From Pseudomonas sp. IPO3778 (lineage in GTDB: Bacteria; Pseudomonadota; Gammaproteobacteria; Pseudomonadales; Pseudomonadaceae): a DNA stretch of 64,000 nucleotides. Made by a program: the position numbers and the translations under genes. The first letter of the stretch is position 1, and every line of letters begins with the position of its first letter. The notes under the pieces are model-generated. The model was not told the origin of the DNA. It ran no database searches and was given only the letters and a program-made list of their open reading frames with translations. Below, piece after piece: positions 25,463 through 34,880 of this stretch. Where the stretch lies: positions 248,001 to 312,000 of the forward strand of contig NZ_JACARC010000037.1 in NCBI RefSeq assembly GCF_013386825.1. Reading direction: 5' to 3'.

Positions 25463-26376
25463 AACCAGCGGCTCAAGCCTTGGCGGGTATCGCTGAGCAC
25501 TGCGCGTAACTCCTCCAGGGTGATTGCCCGGTGCTCAGGGTCGGCCGCCAACGCCGTGCGTAACGCCGGCCAGCATTGGCGAGGCAATTGCCCGGGCCTG
25601 GCGGGCCGGTTACCGGATTGGCGCCGCCCCTGGGCCAATTCGTAGAGCACACACGCCGCTGCGTACAGATCGGCACTGGCCGACAGAGCACCGCCGGCCA
25701 GCAGCTCGGGCGCTGCGTAGGCGGGTGTCCAGGCGTTAAAACGACTTCGATTCAAGGCGGGCGACCCGACGGCTGCCTGCCCGTCGGCCTGGCCCAGTCC
25801 GAAATCGAACAAGCGCAGCCCTCCTTCCCCCACCATCACATTGCCGGGTTTCACATCCCCATGCAGCACGCCTTGCTGATGGCTATGACGCAACCCATCG
25901 AGCAATTGCACGGCGATGCCTTGCAACTCCCGCCACGGCAAGCCGCCGGGGCACTCCAGCAGCAACCGGTCCAGGGTCAGCCCTTGGAGCAGTTCCATGG
26001 TAAAGAAAGCGAGCTGGCAGGACGTATCCACTTCAAACGAAAACACACGCACCACCTGCTCATGCCGAAGGCTGCGCGTCAGGGCAAATTCGCTGTAGAG
26101 CAGCACGTGGGCATCCGCCGACTCGCGGATGGCTTCACCCAGTACCTTGATCGCCACACTGGAGCGCGACTCGCCAAACTGTTCGTGCAGCAAGTCCCGT
26201 GCGCGATAGACCACCCCCATACCGCCAGCACCCAGCACGCGTTCGATACGGTATCGCCCGGCCAGCACTGCAGGTATGCCGTCACGTTGCGGGGGCGCTG
26301 GCGCCTTGGCAAAGGCAAAGTGGGTCAACGGGGGGCTGGGCAGGGGCGCAACCTCGCCATCAGGCCGATCACTCAT
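25459..26376 (-). CDS. stk1: T6SS-associated Ser/Thr protein kinase Stk1
   Basis: A 305-residue Hanks-type kinase. Motifs: glycine loop GAGGMGVVY (residues 49-57), ATP-binding Lys in VAIKV (77), helix-C Glu near YSEFAL (96), catalytic loop HGDVKPGN (172-179) and DFG (191-193). The Arg before the catalytic Asp is Gly, a non-RD kinase. There is no transmembrane helix and no sensor tail. It is the last gene of the T6SS operon, with ATGA overlap (26373-26376) to the phosphatase gene, as stp1-stk1 in Pseudomonas H2-type loci. Such kinases tune secretion, usually through an Fha protein; here the fha gene is missing. Confidence 0.87.
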   Translation of the reverse strand: MSDRPDGEVAPLPSPPLTHFAFAKAPAPPQRDGIPAVLAGRYRIERVLGAGGMGVVYRARDLLHEQFGESRSSVAIKVLGEAIRESADAHVLLYSEFALTRSLRHEQVVRVFSFEVDTSCQLAFFTMELLQGLTLDRLLLECPGGLPWRELQGIAVQLLDGLRHSHQQGVLHGDVKPGNVMVGEGGLRLFDFGLGQADGQAAVGSPALNRSRFNAWTPAYAAPELLAGGALSASADLYAAACVLYELAQGRRQSGNRPARPGQLPRQCWPALRTALAADPEHRAITLEELRAVLSDTRQGLSRWF

Positions 26377-27101
26377 GACTGCACCACCACAGCCGTCAGG
26401 TTGTCCCTGGCAGCACCCCGCAGTACACCTGCGAACAGTTGATCCAGAACCTGCTGTGGGTTTCCCAGGCTCAATGCCTGCCCCAGCTCAGAATGGCTCA
26501 GCGCCTGATACAGGCCATCACTGCACAGCAGAAAAACATCCCCTGCCAAGGTGCTGAGTTCCAATACCTCCAGGCTCAATGGACCCCGCGAACCGATGGC
26601 CCGGGTCAAGGCGCGTGCATCAGGATGAGCCCTGGCCTGCTCCAGGCTCAGCCGCTGATCAAGCAATTGCTCGAACAACGAATGATCCCGCGACAGCTGG
26701 TACAACGTCTGCCCGCGCCACAGGTAGCAACGACTGTCACCGGCCCAGACACACGCCGCGCGATTGCCCTGAAGCAGCAATGCTACGACCGTGCTGCCCA
26801 TGATGCAGTCGGCGCCCTGGCCGGCCAACGTCAGCTCCTCGCCCAGCCGCCGGTTGAGCCCTTGCAGGCAGCGGCGGGTTGCCTCGACCCGTTCGTCCAG
26901 ACTCCCCCGTCCAGGAAGCGACGCCAGGCTATCGACCACCAACTGGCTGGCGACATCCCCCGCCTGATGCCCGCCCATCCCGTCCGCCACAGCCCAGCAG
27001 CCGTGCCGAGGGCAGTCGAGAAAGGCGTCCTCGTTGCGTGACCTGAGCTTGCCACGGTGCGTACGGCCAGCGCTGTACCAGCGAGCCCGCCCCGGGCTCA
27101 C
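26373..27101 (-). CDS. stp1: T6SS-associated PP2C-type protein phosphatase
   Basis: A 242-residue PP2C (PPM) metal-dependent Ser/Thr phosphatase with the standard acidic motifs: RSRNEDAFL, AVADGMGGHQAGDVAS, WAGDSRCYL, LLCSDGLYQ and GAARDNLTAVVV. It opposes the kinase encoded next. The frame is open to 27131, but I place the start at GTG 27101, which overlaps the tssM stop in GTGA and gives the length usual for this family. Confidence 0.87.
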   Translation of the reverse strand: MSPGRARWYSAGRTHRGKLRSRNEDAFLDCPRHGCWAVADGMGGHQAGDVASQLVVDSLASLPGRGSLDERVEATRRCLQGLNRRLGEELTLAGQGADCIMGSTVVALLLQGNRAACVWAGDSRCYLWRGQTLYQLSRDHSLFEQLLDQRLSLEQARAHPDARALTRAIGSRGPLSLEVLELSTLAGDVFLLCSDGLYQALSHSELGQALSLGNPQQVLDQLFAGVLRGAARDNLTAVVVQS

Positions 27102-30100
27102 AACTGCTCCGGCAGGCGGAAGGTACGCCACTGGGCCATCTGAAATGGATTGGGCGTGCGTCGACTGGTCAGCAGGTAATTGGCGCGCAAGCCTGCAAGG
27201 TCCGCCTTGAGGATCAATACATCCTGCCCGCTGGAGGGTTCACTTTGCATCAGGTCGAACAAGCGGAACATGGACCAGGCGCCGGCGTTTTTTTCAATGC
27301 CCAACGGCCGCTCACCACCGCGCTCCAACACCAGGCTGCTGCGCCCATTTTCAGCCTCGCTTGGCCATTGCATCGTCATGGGTACGATCGGCCCGTGGCG
27401 GTACACCATCTGCTGGTCACCCAGACGCAACACCGCGCGACTGACCGCCGGGTCCAGGCTGTAGGGCGCCAGGGTAAAGCGCACCTGCAAGTCTCCCGGG
27501 TCATCCGCAAAAAAACCGCGCCTGATCACCTGCACCTTCGGCTGTTGGTCGAGCAACGCCCGGGACATCGGCAAGCTGCGTCCATCCAGGCTGCGCAGCC
27601 GGTAGCGACCGGCATCACCGCTGACAAAAGGCTTTAGATAGCTGTCAAAAAACCGTGCCATCACCCCCTCGGGCTTGAAGAACTCCTGGAAGTCGTTGAG
27701 GGCGACGTCGCTGCTGGCGTGGGCATTGAACGGGAAACGTTGCTTGATCGCCTTCGCGTAAAAACCATATACCTCACTCTGATAACGCTGGTTCACATGG
27801 CGATAGGCCTGGTCGAGCAAGCGGCGCCAATGCTCATCCGCCAGGCCTTCGAACCAGCCCGTCAGTGGCAACGGCAAGCGTGCAGCAACGTTACGCACAT
27901 TCCCCAGGGCATCCTGCTGCCCCTGAATCCGCCGCTTGACCATCTCAAAGGCGATCGGCTCCGGCGAACCTTCGCGATTCAAGGTCGCCAATTGCAGGTG
28001 CAAGTCGTTGAGTGCCTGCAACGCCTGGGTCAATTCGGCACCTGGGTTCTGCTGGTTGTCCAGCAATTGGTGCAGCGGCTCGAAGCGGCGCTGCAGTGCA
28101 CGCCGCGCCGTGTCGGGCGGCGTGCCGGCCAACCCCGCTCGGACACCCGCGGTGGCGGCCTGGGCAACCTGCCCCAGTGCTGTCGCAGGCCCTGGCAATT
28201 TGGCAGACAGGTCCTCCAGGTGCTCGTTGACCGATGGCAGGCGCGTGTTATCACGAACCTGTTGCAGCATCTGCAACAACGGTGACTGGGCAGACGCCAG
28301 GCTGGCGAGTTGCTCGGCACCTTGCCGGGCGTTGTCAGTTTCACGTAGACGAATCCGCCCAAGCGCCTCGCTCCATGCATCGGCATACTCGCTGAAATAG
28401 CGTTGCTCAAGCGCCACCATCAGCCGTTGCAAATCCATGGCGCTCAGGTCAGCCCCCTCCCCCAACACCCAGTTATCCTGGACGATGGTGTTCACCAGTC
28501 GTGCACCCTGCTCCTCGAAATGGCGCAGGTACTTCCTGGTATAAAAACCCGGAATGGGACGGTCGGCCCCGTCAAATACCAGCCCCTGGGCAAGGCGGTA
28601 AGGTTCGAGGCTGCGAGCTTGTTCCCGCAGCACGCGGTACACCACATCCACCAGTGACTCCCCCCGCAACACGTGACGTGCCTGGGCCACCAGCTCGGTA
28701 TTGAGCGGCTGCACGAACGGCTGTTCAAGCAAGCGCGCAAAGTGTTCATTCAGACGACTTTGCACCGAGGGCTCACCGGCAAAACGTATCGACCAATACC
28801 CCGCCACTCGTTCACGCAACCAACTGGCATCCCGACGCTCCTTCAGGTCAAGCATCAGGTACGCGCGGAGGTTGTCCAGCAGCCGCTCGCGATCCTCCAG
28901 GCTGCCGCGTACCTGCTCCTCCAGCATCTCGCTGACCTGGGACAGCAGCAACTGACCCAAGGCGTGCCCATAGGCCTGTTCCAATACGGGACGGCTGATA
29001 TCGCCTTGATACAAACCCATCCGCTCCGCCAGTCTGGCCCCACCCTGAACCGGGAAAACCCGAGTGGCCGCCAGGCGACTGTCCAACAGGGGCAGGAGCG
29101 CCAGCGTAGTGTCCGACCCAGGCGGTACGGTCGCGGGAGGTCGCATCAGCTCCCGCAGTTGCTCCAGGCGCTGGTGGTTGAACGCGTAACTGCGGGTCCA
29201 AAGCAAGCCCGCCGCCCCGACAACCAGCAGCGCGCCCAGGGTCAGCAGCCCCTGGCGCCAGCGAATCCGACGTCGCTCCTGGCTATCGAGACCCGCCAGG
29301 TTGGCCTCTGCCAGAATCACCCGGCTGAACAAACCCTGGATGAAGTGCGCGCGAGGCCCCGGTGCCCCTGGGCCACCGTCCGCACTGGTCAGGTAGAAAC
29401 CACGAAATCCATTGGCGTGCCGATAACGCGGGCCGCAGAAGGCAACGTCGATGTACAGGCTCAACCGTTCGCCAATCCGTGCCGCCTGCTGGGGGAAATC
29501 GAGCATCCGGCCGCGCAGGTCGCTGTTACGCTCCTGGTGCAGGCGCTGCACAAGTTCACCGCTCAAGCGCTGAAGCAGCGCTTCGAACGCCTGGCGTACC
29601 TGGCCAATTTCAATACCGCCTTTGCCTGCGACGACAGATTCACCGAGCACCGCCTCACTGCCCTCGCCCAATGGACGGTCGAAGAACTCCGCAAATCCCG
29701 GCAGACGGTCCGCCTGGGTCACCACCAGATAGATCGGCACGTCCACATGCAATGTCTGCCGGATTTCCTGCAGCCGGCTTTGGACCGCCCGTGCGTCACT
29801 CTCCAGCTCCCGCTCGCTGCCATGGAGTAGGGTATCCATTGACAACGTCACCACCACGCCATTGAGCGGGCGTGTTCCGCTACGCCTCTTCAGCAGGCCC
29901 AGCAGCGTCGACCATCCCGCGCTATCCACACGACTGTCAGGCTGAGTGAGGTAGCGACCAGCCGTATCGAGCAAAACGCCGTCTTCGGCGAAATGCCAAT
30001 CACAGCAGCGGGTTCCACTGGCATCAGCCGTGGACTCGGTTCGATCCTGAAGCCGTTGCAGGCCACTGGCCGCCAACAGTCGGGTCTTGCCACTGCCGGC

Positions 30101-30505
30101 CTTGCCAATCAGCAGGTACCACGGCAACGCACTGCGCCAGCGCGGGCTGCGCTCACCATAAACCCGAGCGTTTTTCAGGGTGTAGAGCGCGTCCTTGAAA
30201 CGCCGTCGCAGCTGCCGCTGCTCGTTGTCGACCAGGCCTTTGCGCTGGCGCAGCTCAACATTATCGGGGGCTCCCTGACGGGCCATGCGCCGCCAACTGG
30301 CATAGACCATGGCCAGGCCCCACACCAGGAACAGCACGCTGATCGTCAGCAAACGCGCCGACGATGTTTGCCAGAATCGATAATCATCGACGGCCAGCAA
30401 CGGCCCGAAAAACCACACCGTCATCGCGACCAAGAGCACCAGTAACAGGCTCCAGACCCAAATCCTGCCCAGCACGGTGCACGCGCCCTTGAAGAATGCG
30501 TTCAT
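27098..30505 (-). CDS. tssM: T6SS membrane complex protein TssM (IcmF)
   Basis: A 1135-residue IcmF-family inner membrane protein, the scaffold of the T6SS membrane complex. Two N-terminal helices (residues ~17-37 and ~51-70) are followed by a cytoplasmic domain with Walker A GKAGSGKT (134-141), a third membrane helix near residue 420 (GLLTLGALLVVGAAGLLWTR), and the long periplasmic part that binds TssJ. The length is normal and the frame uninterrupted. The partner lipoprotein TssJ survives only as a C-terminal scrap, so a normal TssJLM complex cannot form from this locus. Confidence 0.94.
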   Translation of the reverse strand: MNAFFKGACTVLGRIWVWSLLLVLLVAMTVWFFGPLLAVDDYRFWQTSSARLLTISVLFLVWGLAMVYASWRRMARQGAPDNVELRQRKGLVDNEQRQLRRRFKDALYTLKNARVYGERSPRWRSALPWYLLIGKAGSGKTRLLAASGLQRLQDRTESTADASGTRCCDWHFAEDGVLLDTAGRYLTQPDSRVDSAGWSTLLGLLKRRSGTRPLNGVVVTLSMDTLLHGSERELESDARAVQSRLQEIRQTLHVDVPIYLVVTQADRLPGFAEFFDRPLGEGSEAVLGESVVAGKGGIEIGQVRQAFEALLQRLSGELVQRLHQERNSDLRGRMLDFPQQAARIGERLSLYIDVAFCGPRYRHANGFRGFYLTSADGGPGAPGPRAHFIQGLFSRVILAEANLAGLDSQERRRIRWRQGLLTLGALLVVGAAGLLWTRSYAFNHQRLEQLRELMRPPATVPPGSDTTLALLPLLDSRLAATRVFPVQGGARLAERMGLYQGDISRPVLEQAYGHALGQLLLSQVSEMLEEQVRGSLEDRERLLDNLRAYLMLDLKERRDASWLRERVAGYWSIRFAGEPSVQSRLNEHFARLLEQPFVQPLNTELVAQARHVLRGESLVDVVYRVLREQARSLEPYRLAQGLVFDGADRPIPGFYTRKYLRHFEEQGARLVNTIVQDNWVLGEGADLSAMDLQRLMVALEQRYFSEYADAWSEALGRIRLRETDNARQGAEQLASLASAQSPLLQMLQQVRDNTRLPSVNEHLEDLSAKLPGPATALGQVAQAATAGVRAGLAGTPPDTARRALQRRFEPLHQLLDNQQNPGAELTQALQALNDLHLQLATLNREGSPEPIAFEMVKRRIQGQQDALGNVRNVAARLPLPLTGWFEGLADEHWRRLLDQAYRHVNQRYQSEVYGFYAKAIKQRFPFNAHASSDVALNDFQEFFKPEGVMARFFDSYLKPFVSGDAGRYRLRSLDGRSLPMSRALLDQQPKVQVIRRGFFADDPGDLQVRFTLAPYSLDPAVSRAVLRLGDQQMVYRHGPIVPMTMQWPSEAENGRSSLVLERGGERPLGIEKNAGAWSMFRLFDLMQSEPSSGQDVLILKADLAGLRANYLLTSRRTPNPFQMAQWRTFRLPEQL

Positions 30506-30520
30506 GAGTTGCTCCCTGCG

Positions 30521-31381
30521 TTAGAGCGGCGCCCGGGTAATATCCGGCGCCACGGGTTGATACGGTTGCAGCACCGTCTCGCGCTGTTGGCCCAGAACCC
30601 AGGCAAACCCGCCATATAGGGTCAACAGACAGGCCACGACAAAGACCGCGATCCAGGTTGCCGACACCCCTCTCAGCCGGCCCTGACGCTGTGCTTGCGC
30701 CCTGGGCGGCGGTTCACAGGCGGGAGGCGAATCGCCCCGCACGTGCCGAATCTGCCGATACAGTGCATCCCGCACCTGTTCGAGCTGCAACAAGCCGCGC
30801 TCCATGACCCGGTACTTACCCTCAAACCCGAGTGACAGGCACAGGTACATCAGCTCCAGCATCGCCAGGTGCTTGAAAGGGTCCCTCGACATCCGCTCAA
30901 GCAGCTGGAAAAATTTCTCGCCGCCGAAGGTTTCGTTATGAAAGCTGCTCAGCAGGCTCATCTTCGACCAGTCGCTCTGGCTGCCCCATGAGGTGGTGAG
31001 CACCGCTTCGTCGATCACACTGCACAGCACATAGCGCGCCGCCATGACCTCGCTGCCTTGTGCGCCGTCATGCCGGGCCCGGGTTTCGAACAGCGTGACC
31101 GCCGCTGACAACCGCTCGTTGAGCGCCCGCAGGCTTTCCTGCGCGCTACTGCGCTTGAGTTGCACCACCTCGGACAACAGCTCCCAGGCAGGTGCTACCA
31201 GGCTGTTCAAGCCAACGTTGAAGTGCTCCGCGCCCTGCGCGCGGGCGGCGTAAATCATCCGGTCTTCCAGTTGTTCGAAGCGGGGCGGCGACGTGAAGTC
31301 GGTTATCGGCCCCTGCGCAGGTGCTCGACCCTGCCGATCGAGCAGGACGGTTTTCTCGTCCTGCGGATATTCCCTGTCCAT
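30521..31381 (-). CDS. tssL: T6SS membrane complex protein TssL (DotU/IcmH)
   Basis: A 286-residue DotU-family protein: a cytoplasmic helical domain (DRMIYAARAQGAEHFNVGLN; YVLCSVIDEAVLTTSWG; FEGKYRVMERG) followed by one C-terminal membrane helix (TWIAVFVVACLLTLYGGFAW). It lacks the OmpA-like peptidoglycan-binding extension. It starts 4 bases after the tssK stop and ends 15 bases before tssM. Confidence 0.93.
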   Translation of the reverse strand: MDREYPQDEKTVLLDRQGRAPAQGPITDFTSPPRFEQLEDRMIYAARAQGAEHFNVGLNSLVAPAWELLSEVVQLKRSSAQESLRALNERLSAAVTLFETRARHDGAQGSEVMAARYVLCSVIDEAVLTTSWGSQSDWSKMSLLSSFHNETFGGEKFFQLLERMSRDPFKHLAMLELMYLCLSLGFEGKYRVMERGLLQLEQVRDALYRQIRHVRGDSPPACEPPPRAQAQRQGRLRGVSATWIAVFVVACLLTLYGGFAWVLGQQRETVLQPYQPVAPDITRAPL

Positions 31382-31385
31382 GGTC

Positions 31386-32714
31386 TCAGTTCCTGATGGC
31401 CCAGAATTTCAGTTCCAATTCGGCGAATTCGCCGCTGACGTGGAAGGCAAACCCTCCCGATTGCTTCAATTGCTCGATGTCGCGAGCACCGAGTTCAAGC
31501 ATGAAATAGGTTTTTGCGGCATGAAACGGTATCTGCCGGGGCGCCACTGGCAACGGCTTGACCTTGATGCCCGCCAGGTGCAGGTTGACCAACTCGCGAA
31601 TCCGCTCCACGGGGCCGACCTTGAGGTGCGCCGGAAGGCGGTGACGCAATTCCTCGGAGTCACAATGAGCACTGGCGGCCAGGATGAAGGTCGCCGAATC
31701 CAGCAGGTTCAGATCGCTCACCGGGCACACCAACACCCCGTATTGGCGGGGCTGCAGCACAAGCTCGATGGCATGCTGCTCAAGTACCATCGACAGCAGG
31801 CTGCGAATCGGCTCCATCAGCCCGCGAAAGCTGGCGCCCTGGTCGCTGTGGCGGTAATGCCCCTCGAAGTGCGCCCGCTTGCTGTCACTGCCAAACGTGG
31901 CAAGTTCACCCAGGATCGACAGCAGCGTTCGATACAGCGCTTCAGGGCTGACCTGGCTCTGCCCCAGGTAGTGACGCAAGACCAGCTCGGAGCGATTGAT
32001 CAGTTGCAACATCAGGAAGTCTCCGACCTCCGCGCCTGCGGCGGTGCCGTTGGCGCGAATCCGCGCGGCAATGGCGTCCCCCCGGTAAGCGAGCAGGCTG
32101 ATCACCTCCTTGAGGCAAGACAGCAGATACCCGGAGCCATGCAGGTGGATGAACGTCGGGATAAAGTCGGCATCCAGGCTGACGCCCTCCTCCGTGCGGC
32201 TGAGTACCTGGGCAACCTTGAGTTTCACGTACTCCTGGCCGCTGTGGGACTCCCCCAACAGCGAGCGAAAATCCAGCTGGCCGCACATGATCTGACGACG
32301 AGAGTCCTCCCCTGCGTTGGAATCGCCGACGTCTGCCGCCAGGGTCTTGTAGCGCGCCACTACATCAACCTGTTCGGGCCGACGGGCTTCAACACTGTTA
32401 CTCGTGGCCAACGGCAGGGCCAGGTATACCGGCTGCCTTGCGCTATTCTCGGGAACCTCCAGCACCAGCGACTCCATGGCTGCACCCATTTCAAACAGGC
32501 TGCCATCAGGCAATATCCCGCTGGCCCGGCTGATGACGACCTTGCCCAGGCTGAGGTATTGCACATCGATTTCCAGGGCCAGGAAACCCCAGGCGTGAGC
32601 GCACAACAACTGGGTACGGCGCTGGACTTGCTGTTCGTGGTAGCGATCGTTTTGCTGAAAATGCTGAGGGCGCAACAGCATGCCTTCCTGCCAGATGACT
32701 TTTTGGCTGTGCAT
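31386..32714 (-). CDS. tssK: T6SS baseplate protein TssK
   Basis: A 442-residue TssK that links the baseplate to the membrane complex through TssL/TssM. The family opening is present (VIWQEGMLLRPQHFQQNDRY), as are the QYGVLVCPVSD region and the C-terminal domain ending ELELKFWAIRN. ATG 32714 follows the tssJ remnant's stop by one base (TGACATG), preserving the original operon junction. Other baseplate genes (tssE, tssF, tssG) are absent. Confidence 0.94.
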   Translation of the reverse strand: MHSQKVIWQEGMLLRPQHFQQNDRYHEQQVQRRTQLLCAHAWGFLALEIDVQYLSLGKVVISRASGILPDGSLFEMGAAMESLVLEVPENSARQPVYLALPLATSNSVEARRPEQVDVVARYKTLAADVGDSNAGEDSRRQIMCGQLDFRSLLGESHSGQEYVKLKVAQVLSRTEEGVSLDADFIPTFIHLHGSGYLLSCLKEVISLLAYRGDAIAARIRANGTAAGAEVGDFLMLQLINRSELVLRHYLGQSQVSPEALYRTLLSILGELATFGSDSKRAHFEGHYRHSDQGASFRGLMEPIRSLLSMVLEQHAIELVLQPRQYGVLVCPVSDLNLLDSATFILAASAHCDSEELRHRLPAHLKVGPVERIRELVNLHLAGIKVKPLPVAPRQIPFHAAKTYFMLELGARDIEQLKQSGGFAFHVSGEFAELELKFWAIRN

Positions 32715-32715
32715 G

Positions 32716-32907
32716 TCAGTCACCCGCCTTGGCCGGCTGCGGGCTCGCCAACCGGATACCGGCCTGATCAAGGACCAGTTCGGCGCGTGTCACTTGCTGC
32801 GCAGTCACCGGCAACACATAGCGCCATTGCGAGTGGGGCAAATCACGGTAGGCCGCCAGCACGCCGACATACCGGCTGCCGGGCTCCAGACTGAGCTTGA
32901 GCGTGGT
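32716..32907 (-). pseudogene. tssJ: 'tssJ remnant: last ~63 codons of the T6SS lipoprotein
   Basis: Read in the frame ending at the TGA directly before tssK, this stretch translates as TTLKLSLEPGSRYVGVLAAY, RDLPHSQWRYVLPVTAQQVT and on to QPAKAGD. That is the C-terminal half of a TssJ/SciN/Lip outer membrane lipoprotein (strand with GSRYVGV, then AYRD and the WR motif). The signal peptide, lipobox and N-terminal half are missing. Upstream it runs directly, out of frame, into the 5' part of tssB. Confidence 0.88.
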
Positions 32908-33029
32908 GTGAAGTCCCCTAGCACCAGCAGTTTCAACGGCAGCTCGACCTCTTCCTGTGCGGCGCCAACGGCGGGTTTGAACGTGATATTGATGCGTTCC
33001 TTAGGGGCTACCGAACCTTCTTTCGCCAT
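32908..33029 (-). pseudogene. tssB: tssB' remnant: first ~41 codons of the sheath protein
   Basis: ATG 33029 with AAGGAG upstream begins MAKEGSVAPKERINITFKPA, and continues through EELPLKLLVLGDFT-like sequence typical of the start of TssB/VipA, the small subunit of the contractile sheath. After about 41 residues the family match stops at the joint with tssJ. The combined open frame runs on for ~33 unrelated residues to a stop at 32805, giving a 74-residue chimera. TssB is normally ~165 residues, so this cannot form sheath. Confidence 0.9.
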
Positions 33030-33061
33030 GGTGTTTCTCCTTTTTCGTGTGGCTCGAAAGC

Positions 33062-34603
33062 CTATTCAAGTACCGCTTCCAGATCGAAGTGGCACAGCCT
33101 GCGGTGGACTTCTTCCTTGCGCTCACGCACGGAATGGCTTTGCGGCAACGCATCACAACAGCCATACAAGAGTTGCAGCACTTCAACCGCCAGTTCGGGC
33201 TCCCAGCGCTGCAAGCCTGATTGCTGCAGTTCTTGGTCCAGGTGGTCGAGCTGGACTTTGGCAAGGTCCTGCTTGCCTGCCAGGACAGACAACCTGGCCA
33301 GGCCAAGCCGCCAATGAAATCTGGCGCGGTCACCTGTTGCGGTTTGCATACCTTGCTTGAGCGACCGGACGGCAGCCTTGAAACCGTCCTTGCGCAGCAC
33401 AGGCATGACCTCGTGCAGCGCGGTGTCCCAAGGCGCTGCCTGGGCATCAAGGGCGGACCGGGGGGATACCGGAGCCTGGAAATGGCGTGCAACCTGGGTG
33501 TTGATCCAGCCTCGGGTGACAGGGTCGGCGAAGGGTGTGCCATCGTGGAAGCGCAACGGGACGAGCCCCGGCAATCGCTGAAGCAACAAGGCGAAGTGCA
33601 CTTCCAGTTCGGTCATGGCCAGATCGGCCTGAAGTGCCTGCAGGCATTCCCAAACCCTGTACAAACCGTCAAACCAGAAAGGTGCGCAGGCCAGGCTGGC
33701 CTCCAGCTCCAACAACAGGTCGGCGTGCTGCCCCTGGGCAAAGCGCTCCTGATAACGCTTGAGCTTGTCCGGTGCCGGGCCTCGCAAAGGCGTCACCTGC
33801 TCGGCGTCACAGTCCGGCAGGCTGGTGATCGTCAACCAGGTCAGCGTTCGGCCCAGACGCAGCGCGCGCAGGTCAGTGGCATTCTGGCGCTGCCACCAGG
33901 CACACAAGGGCCGGGCACTCTCCTGCAGCGTGCGCAGCAGCTTATGGGCGTCCTTTTCGCTATCCACGACAGGCTCGGTGGCCAGCAACTGAGTCGCCAC
34001 CTGCTTGATCTGAGCAATCACACCCGGTGGAGGATCGCTCTCGCCGGACTGCTGCAACCGGTCCGACAACTGCCTGCGAATCGGCAGTAACAGCGGAGCC
34101 TCATCCGCGAGATGTTCGGCCCATAGCTCATCCAGCCGGGCCAGGTGTTCGAGCATGCAGTGGAACAACGGCCGCTGGTCTTTGAACGACAGGTTTTGCG
34201 CAAGTACCTGTTCGAGGCGCGGGACCAGCCAGCCAAATGCAGCACTGCGGGTACGCAGCTTGCCCGGGTACACGACTGCCCAATGATGCTCACAGAGGTA
34301 GCGCAACAACCCCAGGCCTGCGAGCAATCCGGGGAAGGACTCGCGCTGATGCAAGGCCCAGGTCAACCAGACAGCGACACGCAAATCCTTGGACTTATGA
34401 CGCAACAGCGCTTCGCTTTTTTCCACGACCCACTGCCAGTCAGGCTGACTGTTACCGTGCATGGAATTGGACTTGCCCAGTTCGACTTCCAGTGCCTCAT
34501 ACTCGGTCGAAAAACGCATATCGGCACCCGCAAAACTCGCTTTCGAGTTGGGCGCCTGCGCAAGTTCCAGGTAATAATCGGAAAGTCTGTCTGAATAAAC
34601 CAT
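33062..34603 (-). CDS. tssA: T6SS protein TssA (ImpA N-terminal family)
   Basis: A ~513-residue TssA of the long VasJ-like kind. The N-terminal ImpA domain shows VWLTWALHQRESFPGLLAGL and a nearby LCEHHWAVVYPG. The C-terminal region, from about WINTQVARHFQAP, has the repeat-rich helices ending VRERKEEVHRRLCHFDLEAV. TssA caps or primes sheath assembly. It is the first gene of the operon, 32 bases before tssB'. I start it at ATG 34603 (MVYSDRLSDYYLELAQ); an upstream codon at 34615 is open. Confidence 0.88.
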   Translation of the reverse strand: MVYSDRLSDYYLELAQAPNSKASFAGADMRFSTEYEALEVELGKSNSMHGNSQPDWQWVVEKSEALLRHKSKDLRVAVWLTWALHQRESFPGLLAGLGLLRYLCEHHWAVVYPGKLRTRSAAFGWLVPRLEQVLAQNLSFKDQRPLFHCMLEHLARLDELWAEHLADEAPLLLPIRRQLSDRLQQSGESDPPPGVIAQIKQVATQLLATEPVVDSEKDAHKLLRTLQESARPLCAWWQRQNATDLRALRLGRTLTWLTITSLPDCDAEQVTPLRGPAPDKLKRYQERFAQGQHADLLLELEASLACAPFWFDGLYRVWECLQALQADLAMTELEVHFALLLQRLPGLVPLRFHDGTPFADPVTRGWINTQVARHFQAPVSPRSALDAQAAPWDTALHEVMPVLRKDGFKAAVRSLKQGMQTATGDRARFHWRLGLARLSVLAGKQDLAKVQLDHLDQELQQSGLQRWEPELAVEVLQLLYGCCDALPQSHSVRERKEEVHRRLCHFDLEAVLE

Positions 34604-34880
34604 GATGGGCCGCACGTTACTTTCCAGGACGTATTCAGCGAACTAATGGTATTTAACCCCAGATTAGAACACTGCTTGAAGTTCGCCTTCCCGGCGGGAA
34701 GAGCACGAACCTTATCCATGAAAAATTCAATGTTCAAGCCACGAAACGACGATTAAGGAATTTCCTACAAAGATACAAACCTCGCTAATGCGCAACAGTT
34801 TGCACAGTAAAAACAGTGACTAACGTCATAAATAAAGCAAAACCTACAGATAAAACCACCCATCGACATGAGCAACTAAC

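Noticed and set aside
32805-33029. 74-codon frame taken as a novel small gene between tssA and tssK
   Set aside because: Its first 41 codons are TssB and the rest is TssJ DNA read out of frame; it is a deletion scar, not a new gene.
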